64,000 bases of DNA from an uncultured Bacteroidota bacterium (GTDB taxonomy: Bacteria > Bacteroidota > Bacteroidia > Chitinophagales > Chitinophagaceae). The stretch lies in NCBI GenBank assembly GCA_903837525.1, contig CAILUU010000014.1, positions 35,654-99,653 on the forward strand. The letters run 5' to 3'. A program made the translations under genes and the position numbers. This document shows positions 1-6,314 of the stretch, piece by piece; within the stretch, counting starts at the first letter, position 1; the number at the start of each line of letters is the position of its first letter. The notes under the pieces are model-generated. The model was given only the letters and a program-made list of their open reading frames with translations. It was not told where the DNA came from and did not search any database.

Positions 1-279
1 GGCGAAACAGTCTTTGGCGAAATTGATGGTATTAAAGGATTAAGTGAAAGCGAAATAGCTGCAGTAGGTAGCACAAGGTCAATCTATTTACTAATTTTAT
101 TAACACATATTCCTTTAGCTGGTTTAGTGTTGCCTTTTATTTTACTTGCTGCTTATAGAGCATTAGCTGGGGAGTTTGCACAGCACAAAAAATTAGTAAG
201 ATATGTTTGGCCAATATGGTTTTATGTAGCGGTTACTGGTGTAATTGTTTATTTAATGATATGTCCTTATTATAAATAA
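1..279 (+). CDS. DUF420 (YozB-like) membrane protein, C-terminal part
   Basis: The reading frame is open from the window edge to a TAA at 277-279, giving 92 residues of a protein whose N-terminus lies outside. The fragment has GETVFGEIDG, then an R-x-IY stretch, a membrane segment with LTHIPLAGLVLP, the motif HKKLVRYVWPIWFYVAVTG and a final membrane segment ending PYYK. This pattern of His, WPIW and VTG is that of the DUF420 family, small membrane proteins usually found near haem-copper oxidase assembly genes. The exact role is unknown; a part in oxidase assembly is inferred from family context, not shown here. Confidence 0.8.
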   Translation, partial: GETVFGEIDGIKGLSESEIAAVGSTRSIYLLILLTHIPLAGLVLPFILLAAYRALAGEFAQHKKLVRYVWPIWFYVAVTGVIVYLMICPYYK

Positions 280-284
280 GTAAG

Positions 285-428
285 GGCTTATTATTAAAAA
301 TAACTGGCAACTATTCGTTTATTGTATTAGGTGGGGTATGTATTTTATTTTTTGCATTACTTGGGCCCAATAAAATAAAAACGGCTTTACTATTAGTTAT
401 ATCACTAAAAGATTTGGAAGATTTGTAA
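285..428 (+). pseudogene. Start-less hydrophobic open stretch, possible gene remnant
   Basis: Between the DUF420 gene and the convergent gene at 501 there is an open stretch of about 47 codons ending in TAA at 426-428. It encodes one clear hydrophobic segment (FIVLGGVCILFFALLG) but has no ATG, GTG or TTG at a sensible place. It may be the tail of a decayed small membrane gene, or chance in AT-rich DNA. No function is proposed. Confidence 0.25.
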
Positions 429-500
429 CTTTATTTCTAATTTTCTGCAACAAAAATCATTAAACTATTGCAACTGTGCTTCAGCATCTCTTGCGGGTTT

Positions 501-1214
501 TTACACCTCCTCTACCACAATTTTTAATGGAGATAAATAAATTATTTTCACTGCAATACCATCGTCAATTTTTATACCTTCTTTAAAAGGAAGCTTAGCC
601 TGAATTTTATCATTTACTACGTTTACATAAATGCCGTGGGGTTTTATGCCGTATACCTTTGTATCAATTGTAATTTTTTGTTTATACGCTTTTTCAGCAA
701 TGTAATACTCGTCTATGTATTTTACTTTTGTTAGTTGTGCAAATACTTTTTCTTTATTGTTGGTATTTTCTAAGGTAAAATCTACTTGTTCGTTAAGCTC
801 ATGCTCAGTAGGTTTTATTTGCCATGGCGAAATAGTAGTGGGTAAAAAAAGATAACTATCAATTTCTTTTACAAAATACTTGCCCTCTACTTCTTTTAAA
901 TAACCAATAAATAAGTTGTTTGTTTTTGCTTTGTTAATTAAAATATCTAATGCTTCGTTGTATTTGTATTGAATGTTTAAAGCAACCATTTTATCTCCCC
1001 TATCGCTAAGCTTGGCAACAAAATTTACTATATCACCAATATGATAATAATGTTTCTTTTTAATTATTTTTTTATCAATAAGCTCTTGTTGGGTAGCATC
1101 ATCAATTTTTCCGTTAATAGCTTTCTTTTTTCCATTAACATCATACTCAATTAATACATAATTTTTTTCATGATTAACAAACGATACTTTTCCTAAAATA
1201 ATACTATTACTCAT
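501..1214 (-). CDS. Predicted OB-fold (cold-shock/S1-like) protein
   Basis: A 237-residue soluble protein that I do not recognise as a named gene. The N-terminus (GKVSFVNHEKNYVLIEY) resembles the start of a cold-shock domain, and the stretch near residues 185-220 (TKVYGIKPHGIYVNVVN, then LPFKEGI) looks like an S1-type OB fold with its G-x-YV beta pattern. Several beta-rich repeats of this kind suggest nucleic-acid binding, but this is inference from pattern only. It lies 2 bases downstream of the alkyltransferase-like gene on the same strand, so the two are probably co-transcribed. No membrane segment or signal peptide is visible. Confidence 0.6.
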   Translation of the reverse strand: MSNSIILGKVSFVNHEKNYVLIEYDVNGKKKAINGKIDDATQQELIDKKIIKKKHYYHIGDIVNFVAKLSDRGDKMVALNIQYKYNEALDILINKAKTNNLFIGYLKEVEGKYFVKEIDSYLFLPTTISPWQIKPTEHELNEQVDFTLENTNNKEKVFAQLTKVKYIDEYYIAEKAYKQKITIDTKVYGIKPHGIYVNVVNDKIQAKLPFKEGIKIDDGIAVKIIYLSPLKIVVEEV

Positions 1215-1216
1215 TG

Positions 1217-1594
1217 TTATAAACTTAATTCAGTTGCAGGGTCCCAAAATCGGGTTTTAAAATCAATAACAGTATCTTTTCTTACCGTTACTCCATCTTT
1301 TTTTAATAACTCTTCCATTTTTGTTGGTGTTTCAAAATGAAATTTTCCTGTAAGCATTCCATTTCTATTTACCACTCGTTGTGCAGGTACTTTTGGTTTT
1401 GCACCATGTGCCGCATTCATTGCCCAACCAACCATTCTGGCACTAAGTTTTGTGCCTAAGTAATTTGCAATAGCACCATAGCTTGTTACTTTGCCTTTTG
1501 GTATTTGCCTTACCACATCATATACATCCGTAAAAAAACTATATTCTTTAGGGGTTTTTATTTTTTCTTTGGAAGAAGAAATTTTGTTGATCAT
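1217..1594 (-). CDS. Alkyltransferase-like (ATL) DNA repair protein, MGMT family
   Basis: A 125-residue protein matching the DNA-binding domain of O6-alkylguanine-DNA alkyltransferase: IPKGKVTSYGAIA near 31-43, the arginine-finger region SARMVGWAMN at 51-60, and the active-site region at 70-80. In true methyltransferases that region reads PCHRV; here it reads PAQRV, so the alkyl-accepting Cys and its His are both absent. ATL proteins bind O6-alkylguanine without repairing it and hand the lesion to nucleotide excision repair. The short length without an N-terminal domain also fits ATL. It sits just upstream of the OB-fold gene on the same strand. Confidence 0.85.
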   Translation of the reverse strand: MINKISSSKEKIKTPKEYSFFTDVYDVVRQIPKGKVTSYGAIANYLGTKLSARMVGWAMNAAHGAKPKVPAQRVVNRNGMLTGKFHFETPTKMEELLKKDGVTVRKDTVIDFKTRFWDPATELSL

Positions 1595-1637
1595 TCACCA
1601 AAAGGTACAAAAAATATTGAATATGGGATGGTGTAAA

Positions 1638-1826
1638 TCAAGAAGATTTTTCAGCCGCTCTTAATTCACTTCGTTTTGGCTCTGCAACATTTTTGTAATC
1701 AAACGGACAATTTAAACAGCCGTTACCACAGCAATTTCCTTTTTCTAAATGAAACTTGGCAGTAAGCACCATATAGCCATGTGCATTGTAATAAAAATCT
1801 TCGCCCTCAATCAGCTTTTTCTTCAT
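1638..1826 (-). CDS. DUF5522 small cysteine-rich protein
   Basis: A 62-residue protein with the signature GYMVLTAKFHLEKGNCCGNGCLNCPFDY at residues 18-45, written here as its key parts: HGYMVLT, FHLEKG, and a CC-x2-C-x2-CP cluster. The four clustered Cys residues suggest a bound metal or Fe-S centre. This is the DUF5522 family of unknown function. The start overlaps the 3' end of trmB by 20 bases on the same strand, which implies translational coupling with the tRNA methyltransferase gene; a link to tRNA or RNA modification is possible but only inferred from that. Confidence 0.75.
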   Translation of the reverse strand: MKKKLIEGEDFYYNAHGYMVLTAKFHLEKGNCCGNGCLNCPFDYKNVAEPKRSELRAAEKSS

Positions 1827-2514
1827 TCTTTAAAATTTCTTGCAGTTGGTTATCGTTTAAGTTTGTAAGGGGGGGTGTAAGTTTAAATTGAAGATAATGT
1901 ATTCTTTTGCTTTGTGCAATATCTAAACTTTCGTAGTGGGTCTTAATAGTTAATGACGGGTTACTTTCTTTATTGGCATAAATATCATTATTAGTTTCAA
2001 CAAGAAAAAGGTCAAAAAGTTCAATTACTCTTTTTGTAAACAAAAATAATTTAGGTGAATCAGTTTTTAAATGAACACAACCTCCTTGTTTTAATAGTTG
2101 AGCGTAAAGCCTTAAAAATCGAGGATGTGTTAACCGCTTTTTTGCTTTAGATGTTCTTAGCTGGGGGTCAGGGAAAGTTATCCAAATTTCATCTACTTCA
2201 CCAGCTGCAAAATAGTTAGGAATTAGTTCAATTTGAGTACGTAAAAATGCAGCATTGGTTAGGTTATTTTCTAAGCACTTTTTTGCACCAATGTACATTC
2301 TGTTGCCTTTAACATCTACCCCAATTATATTTTTGGTTGGGTACAGCGTAGACAAACCCACCGTATATTCTCCACGCCCACAAGCTAATTCCAATACAAT
2401 TGGGTTTTCGTTTTCAAAAAAACTGTTCCATTTTCCCTGCATATTTTCAGGGTATTCTAAAACGTTTTTAAATGTTTTAATATCCGCAAAGCGTTGTAAT
2501 TTTTTTTGAGCCAT
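1807..2514 (-). CDS. trmB: tRNA (guanine-N7-)-methyltransferase
   Basis: A 235-residue class I SAM-dependent methyltransferase. The SAM-binding motif LELACGRGEY lies at 41-50, IIGVDVKGNR at 63-72 (acidic residue for the ribose) and the family signature ITFPDPQ at 112-118, followed by the basic patch SKAKKRLTHPRFL. This is diagnostic for TrmB, which methylates G46 in the variable loop of tRNAs. Length is normal. It overlaps the DUF5522 gene by 20 bases and is preceded by the terminator of an ncRNA on the same strand, so it probably starts from its own promoter or from read-through. Confidence 0.95.
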   Translation of the reverse strand: MAQKKLQRFADIKTFKNVLEYPENMQGKWNSFFENENPIVLELACGRGEYTVGLSTLYPTKNIIGVDVKGNRMYIGAKKCLENNLTNAAFLRTQIELIPNYFAAGEVDEIWITFPDPQLRTSKAKKRLTHPRFLRLYAQLLKQGGCVHLKTDSPKLFLFTKRVIELFDLFLVETNNDIYANKESNPSLTIKTHYESLDIAQSKRIHYLQFKLTPPLTNLNDNQLQEILKNEEKAD

Positions 2515-2545
2515 TGGGCGGTAAAGTTAATAAAATGTGACGCAC

Positions 2546-2579
2546 AAAAAAGCCTTTCGATAACACTCTATCGAAAGGC
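2546..2579 (-). terminator. Intrinsic terminator of the ncRNA
   Basis: On the minus strand an 11-bp perfect stem (GCCTTTCGATA with TATCGAAAGGC, plus-strand arms 2552-2562 and 2569-2579) with a 6-nt loop is followed by six U residues (A-run at 2546-2551). This is a textbook Rho-independent terminator at the 3' end of the structured transcript below and 30 bases upstream of the trmB start codon. Confidence 0.85.
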
Positions 2580-2778
2580 CAAAATAAAATGCTGTAGGGG
2601 GAGAAATCGAACCTCCACGAGGCAGTTAGCTAAAACACAAGGTTCGGTGGTCGACTCCGGTCGATACTGTATTGCTACAATAATGGCTCTATGTTTCGTT
2701 TGCCCTGTTATTCCCACCCTCGAGACAAGAGGGTATGTATGCCAGAAATTTCATCACTCCACAAACTTAAAACTATTT
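2546..2778 (-). ncRNA. Unidentified structured ncRNA of about 230 nt
   Basis: No convincing ORF fills this gap, yet the minus strand has a promoter-like element, a chain of hairpins and a strong terminator. Stems visible (plus coordinates): 2716-2721 with 2729-2734, 2670-2674 with 2678-2682, 2651-2655 with 2660-2664, and 2600-2604 with 2612-2616. The last is like a tRNA T-arm, with loop TTCGATT. A 5' segment TGTGGAG can pair imperfectly with the 3' segment after the T-arm, as in a tRNA-like acceptor. It resembles the ends of tmRNA, but no tag ORF ending in Ala-Ala and no GGATTCGAC-type 5' motif was found. Ends are approximate. It does not match my memory of RNase P, SRP RNA or 6S RNA. Confidence 0.6.
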
Positions 2779-2783
2779 TAATT

Positions 2784-2814
2784 CAAATCTATATAAAATA
2801 GTAATACGTTAAAA
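2784..2814 (-). promoter_or_regulatory. Bacteroidota-type promoter for the ncRNA
   Basis: Minus-strand -7 box TAGATTTG (plus 2784-2791) matches the TAnnTTTG consensus. After a 19-nt spacer there is a TTTT at 2811-2814 at the -33 position, where TTTG is usual. The start site would fall near 2778, which sets the 5' end of the ncRNA. Confidence 0.55.
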
Positions 2815-2899
2815 TTTCTTTATAATAAATTTGGAAAATATAGAAATTATTTAAATATTTGCAATTATTATTTGATAATTACTAAATTGAAATATACTT

Positions 2900-3373
2900 A
2901 TGGCAGCAAAATTAAATCTTGACAAACTCGATCTTCAGATCATTCATGAAATGATGGAAACAGCTGAAGTTAGTTATGCCGATTTAGGAAAAAAACTATT
3001 CGTAAGCGGCGGTACTATTCATGTACGTATAAAAAAATTACAAGAATTTGGTATTGTTAAAGGTACAAAACTTAATGTGGATGTTAAACAATTAGGCTAC
3101 GATATTACCGCCTTTGTAGGCATTTATTTAGAAAAAAGCGATTTGTACGACAGCGTTGCAAAAGACCTTATGAAAATTCCCGAAATAATTCGGTTAAATT
3201 ACATAACAGGCAACTATAGTATGTTTATAGAAATTGTTTGTAAAGATATTAATCAACTACGTTTTGTATTACATGATGAGTTACAAAAAATTAAAGGGAT
3301 TGAACGTACCGAAACATTTATTTCGTTAGAAGAAGGGTTTAGTAGAAATGTACAAGTAGCCAGAGGTATATAA
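2900..3373 (+). CDS. Lrp/AsnC family transcriptional regulator
   Basis: A 157-residue protein with an N-terminal winged helix-turn-helix (residues 6-58, LDKLDLQIIHEMMETAEVSY, then the recognition helix region GGTIHVRIKKLQEFGIV) and a C-terminal ligand-binding RAM domain containing the GNYSMFIEIV strand. Lrp/AsnC proteins form octamers and sense amino acids. The length is right for the family. It stands alone, with the convergent permease gene downstream. The target genes cannot be read from the window; control of the peptide permease next door would be an attractive but unproven guess. Confidence 0.93.
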   Translation: MAAKLNLDKLDLQIIHEMMETAEVSYADLGKKLFVSGGTIHVRIKKLQEFGIVKGTKLNVDVKQLGYDITAFVGIYLEKSDLYDSVAKDLMKIPEIIRLNYITGNYSMFIEIVCKDINQLRFVLHDELQKIKGIERTETFISLEEGFSRNVQVARGI

Positions 3374-3390
3374 AATTAAAAACAGTGTAT

Positions 3391-4494
3391 TTAATTTTTT
3401 ACATCCACTGCATCTCTTAATCCATTGCCTAATAAATTAAAAGCTAATACCAAAAGCATAATGGCAAAGCCTGGTATTAAGGCTAACAATGGATTGTTGG
3501 TTATTAAAAAATTATAATTTTCTTTTATCATTAAGCCCCAGCTAGGCTGTGGTGGTTGTACACCAATTCCTAAAAAGCTTAAGCCAGCTTCTACAATTAT
3601 TGCTGTTGCAAAAGTGCTAGCAGCTAATACTAAAATTGGCCCTAAAATATTAGGTAAAATATGCCGTATAATTATTCTAAAATTAGTAAAGCCTAATGCC
3701 TTGGCTGCAGTAACATATTCTAATTCTTTTACGGCTAATACTTGCCCCCGTACTAGCCTAGCTACAGGTACCCACATGGTTAAACCAACAGCTATAAAAA
3801 TTTGCCAAAAACCTTTGCCTAAAGCCATAGTAATTGCAAAAACTAAAAGTAAAGTAGGTATGGCCCAAGTAACATTTACTATCCACATAATAACCGCATC
3901 TGTTTTGCCTTTGTAGTAACCAGCCAAAGCGCCTAAAATAATACCAATACCTGATGCAATAAGAACGGCAATCAGGCCTACGGAAAGGCTAACCCTTGTG
4001 CCAATAATTAAACGGCTTAAAATATCTCTTCCAAATTTATCGGTGCCTAGCCAATATTTTTTTACAATAATATTTTTTTTAGTAAGCTGGTTGGGTTGAT
4101 TTTTGGTTAATTGATTAATGGAATAATATTGTACCACCGATGTATCATCATCAATAAATTTATTAATTAACAAACTATCGTTTTTTATGGAGTAGTTGCT
4201 AATAGGAATTAAAAGGTAATTATTTTTTTTGCCTCTACTTATTTTTGTAAACCAACTTGTTTTTGGCAGACTTACATCATCGTAAATTTTTAAAAATTGT
4301 TGGGTATAGCCTAATTTTTTTGCTTGTATTTCCACTGTTTGCAAATCGGCATTAGGGCTATTGTCTGGTGCAATAATATATCCAAATAAGCTAATAAATA
4401 GGGCTATAAATATGACACATAAACCAAACACAGCACCTTTATTTTTTTTAAGGCGTTTATAGGTTTGTTGTTTAAATGAAAAAGATTGTTGCAT
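3391..4494 (-). CDS. Oligopeptide/dipeptide ABC transporter permease (OppC/DppC-like)
   Basis: A 367-residue inner-membrane protein. It has an N-terminal cytosolic OppC_N segment and first membrane helix (FGLCVIFIALFISLFGYII), a periplasmic stretch, then LGTDKFGRDILSRLIIG before the permease core. The EAA-like coupling loop is AAKALGFTNFRIIIRHILPN, followed by EAGLSFLGIGVQPPQPSWG, both typical of OppC/DppC. The periplasmic segment between residues 45 and 150 is longer than in the E. coli proteins. No partner permease, ATPase or binding protein is adjacent, which is common in Bacteroidota. The substrate is inferred from family only. Confidence 0.9.
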   Translation of the reverse strand: MQQSFSFKQQTYKRLKKNKGAVFGLCVIFIALFISLFGYIIAPDNSPNADLQTVEIQAKKLGYTQQFLKIYDDVSLPKTSWFTKISRGKKNNYLLIPISNYSIKNDSLLINKFIDDDTSVVQYYSINQLTKNQPNQLTKKNIIVKKYWLGTDKFGRDILSRLIIGTRVSLSVGLIAVLIASGIGIILGALAGYYKGKTDAVIMWIVNVTWAIPTLLLVFAITMALGKGFWQIFIAVGLTMWVPVARLVRGQVLAVKELEYVTAAKALGFTNFRIIIRHILPNILGPILVLAASTFATAIIVEAGLSFLGIGVQPPQPSWGLMIKENYNFLITNNPLLALIPGFAIMLLVLAFNLLGNGLRDAVDVKN

Positions 4495-4514
4495 TACCTA
4501 AATGTACAAATGTT

Positions 4515-5732
4515 TTATTTTACTTGCCTCCCCTTCCAGCTATACCTTCCAAATTTACCCAGCCACCCAGCAATTACGGTGTAAATAATATGAAAAGGCT
4601 GCATTAGTGGAAATAAAAATAGCAAGGGTAGTTTATTAAAAAACTTTGCAATAGGAATAAGAAATATAATTTCGATTACCATTTTAAAAAGTAAAAGCCA
4701 AAACCAAAATTGCAGTGTGGAAAATTGAAAATTGAAAATTAAAAATTTGAAATTTGAAAGAAAGGCAATGATTGGTAAAATTAATAATAGCACATTGAAA
4801 AAATAGACTACTATCAACACAGGTAGCATTCTTTTATCCTCATACTTATCTGCCTTACTAGCCCATCGTATGCGTTGATTAATAAATTCGGTAATAGTTT
4901 TTACTGGTTTAGTTTGCACAATAACAGCTGCACTTTTTAAATACACAATACCTTTTTTATTTTCGCTGTAAATTTTGTGCATCAACATCATATCGTCGCC
5001 GCTGGCAATATTATTAATACCTGCAAAACCATTTACTGTATTAAACGCTTTTTTTGTGTACGCCAAATTTGCACCATTACACATGCTGTGAATTTTTTTA
5101 TGTACAGCAGAACCAGTTATGCCTTGTAGCGTCATAAAGTCTAGGGCTTGAAAAATTTCTATAAACCTCACCCCTAAACCCACTCCTGAAGGAGAGGGGA
5201 ATATGGATACTGGCATCACAATTAAATCTGGTTTTTTTTCTTCGTAAAATGCGGCAATAGTTTGTAACCAATTTGGCGGTGCAACACAATCGGCATCGGT
5301 TGTAATAATTAACTCACCATTGGCTTGTGCAATACCAACTTCAATTCCTTTTTTTTTGAATGAGTTTGTTTCGTTGCCAATAAAATTTATTAAATCAACA
5401 CATTTAATATTGGGTTCATTAAACGTTTTTACAATACTTGCTGTTGCATCTGTTGAATGATCATTCACTACAATTATTTCGTATAAATTTTTTGAGTATG
5501 ATTGATTTAGTATAGATTGAATACATGCACCAATATTATCTTCCTCGTTTCTTGCAGGAATGATTATGGATAGCTGAGCGGTGATTGGCGAGTCGGCCAG
5601 ACCTTTTGGTATGGGTTGAGTAGTTGCCAATTGCCAATTTGGTAAACTCAGCCAAGCAATTGCATAATAAATGATTATAGCAGTATAACTGATAATTAGT
5701 AATAAACAAATGATGAGTACAGCCTGCTGCAT
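4515..5732 (-). CDS. Membrane-bound family 2 glycosyltransferase
   Basis: From the ATG at 5732 the protein starts with a membrane anchor (MQQAVLIICLLLIISYTAII); a longer frame to 5795 adds a polar leader with no merit. The catalytic domain has SIIIPARNEEDNIG, VVNDHSTDAT, the DxD-type TTDADC, GDDMMLM and the QRIRW motif of processive GT2 enzymes. Three or four helices follow at the C-terminus. Two odd in-frame inserts are seen: a palindromic segment coding FPSPSGVGLGVRF (5165-5199) and a low-complexity repeat of TTGAAAAT-like units near 4725-4760 coding alternating F and N/Q. The sugar and acceptor are unknown. Confidence 0.88.
   Translation of the reverse strand: MQQAVLIICLLLIISYTAIIIYYAIAWLSLPNWQLATTQPIPKGLADSPITAQLSIIIPARNEEDNIGACIQSILNQSYSKNLYEIIVVNDHSTDATASIVKTFNEPNIKCVDLINFIGNETNSFKKKGIEVGIAQANGELIITTDADCVAPPNWLQTIAAFYEEKKPDLIVMPVSIFPSPSGVGLGVRFIEIFQALDFMTLQGITGSAVHKKIHSMCNGANLAYTKKAFNTVNGFAGINNIASGDDMMLMHKIYSENKKGIVYLKSAAVIVQTKPVKTITEFINQRIRWASKADKYEDKRMLPVLIVVYFFNVLLLILPIIAFLSNFKFLIFNFQFSTLQFWFWLLLFKMVIEIIFLIPIAKFFNKLPLLFLFPLMQPFHIIYTVIAGWLGKFGRYSWKGRQVK
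5165..5199. repeat. In-frame palindromic insert in the glycosyltransferase gene
   Basis: Plus-strand CCTCACCCC then ACTCCTGAAGGAGAGGGG: a short palindrome plus a C/A-rich flank, GC-rich in an AT-rich gene. It shares its layout (CCTC, CCCC, A, CC, then CTCC...GGAG) with segments at 26098-26127 in paaD and 26783-26817 in paaC. It is translated as PSPSGVGLGVRF without breaking the frame. Confidence 0.6.
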
Positions 5733-5805
5733 TTTGGTATGCCGTAAAAGAGTGCGACGCAAGAATGTTGCATTTTGCACTACCGTCGGTAACACAAAAA
5801 TAAAA

Positions 5806-5835
5806 TTTTACAAATCAAAATAATTATTATCTTTG
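5806..5835 (+). promoter_or_regulatory. Promoter of the marR operon
   Basis: The -7 box TATCTTTG at 5828-5835 fits TAnnTTTG exactly. A TTTT at 5806-5809 lies 18 nt upstream at the -33 place. Transcription would start close to 5841, inside the inverted repeat described in the next entry. Confidence 0.6.
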
Positions 5836-5838
5836 AAG

Positions 5839-5856
5839 TAGTTGCATAAACAACTA
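5839..5856 (+). promoter_or_regulatory. Inverted repeat, candidate MarR operator
   Basis: TAGTTG at 5839-5844 and CAACTA at 5851-5856 form a perfect 6-bp inverted repeat with a 6-bp centre, 1 base before the start codon of the marR gene and overlapping the likely transcription start. The size and place suit binding of a MarR dimer and autorepression; this is inference. Confidence 0.5.
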
Positions 5857-5857
5857 T

Positions 5858-6298
5858 ATGTCAAACAACGAATTTAAACGAGGAGAATTATACAGCTTTA
5901 TTACCGGTAAAGCAAGTACGGCTATTGCAAGGCGATTACAAAAAAACTTTAAGCAAAATGGAGTAGATATTACCATTGAGCAATGGAGTGTTTTGTATCA
6001 TTTATGGAAGCAAGATGGGCTTAGCCAACAACAGCTTTGCGATGCAACCTTTAGAGATAAACCAAGTATAACACGACTAGTAGATAATTTGGAAAAGTTA
6101 AAATTGGTAAAACGAGTGGCTAGTAAAAACGATAGACGAATAAATATGATTTACTTAGCGCCAGGTGCTCAGTCTTTACAGGAGCAAACAATGGATTTAG
6201 CTAATCAAACATTAAACGAAGCATTGGTAGGGGTAACAAATGGACAAATAGAAATTGCCAAGGAAGTACTACAAGTAGTGTACGATAATTTAAAATAA
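5858..6298 (+). CDS. MarR family transcriptional regulator
   Basis: A 146-residue winged-helix protein. The helix-turn-helix covers about residues 48-80 (LSQQQLCDATFRDKPSITRLVDNLEKLKLV) and the wing is RVASKNDRRINMIYLA, with the Asp-Arg-Arg typical of MarR. It is the first gene of a two-gene unit: the acyl-CoA dehydrogenase begins 16 bases after its stop. MarR proteins of this kind usually release DNA when they bind a small aromatic or acyl-CoA-like ligand. Control of fatty-acid oxidation in response to such a ligand is inferred from the neighbour. Confidence 0.92.
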   Translation: MSNNEFKRGELYSFITGKASTAIARRLQKNFKQNGVDITIEQWSVLYHLWKQDGLSQQQLCDATFRDKPSITRLVDNLEKLKLVKRVASKNDRRINMIYLAPGAQSLQEQTMDLANQTLNEALVGVTNGQIEIAKEVLQVVYDNLK

Positions 6299-6314
6299 CA
6301 AAATAAATAGTAGT

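Noticed and set aside
2546..2778. tmRNA (ssrA)
   Set aside because: The T-arm-like end fits, but there is no tag ORF ending in Ala-Ala, no GGATTCGAC-type 5' end, and it is shorter than known tmRNAs.
2506..2781. 91-codon plus-strand ORF
   Set aside because: It runs over the terminator and hairpins of the minus-strand ncRNA, is Cys/Arg-rich without any family pattern and has no promoter.
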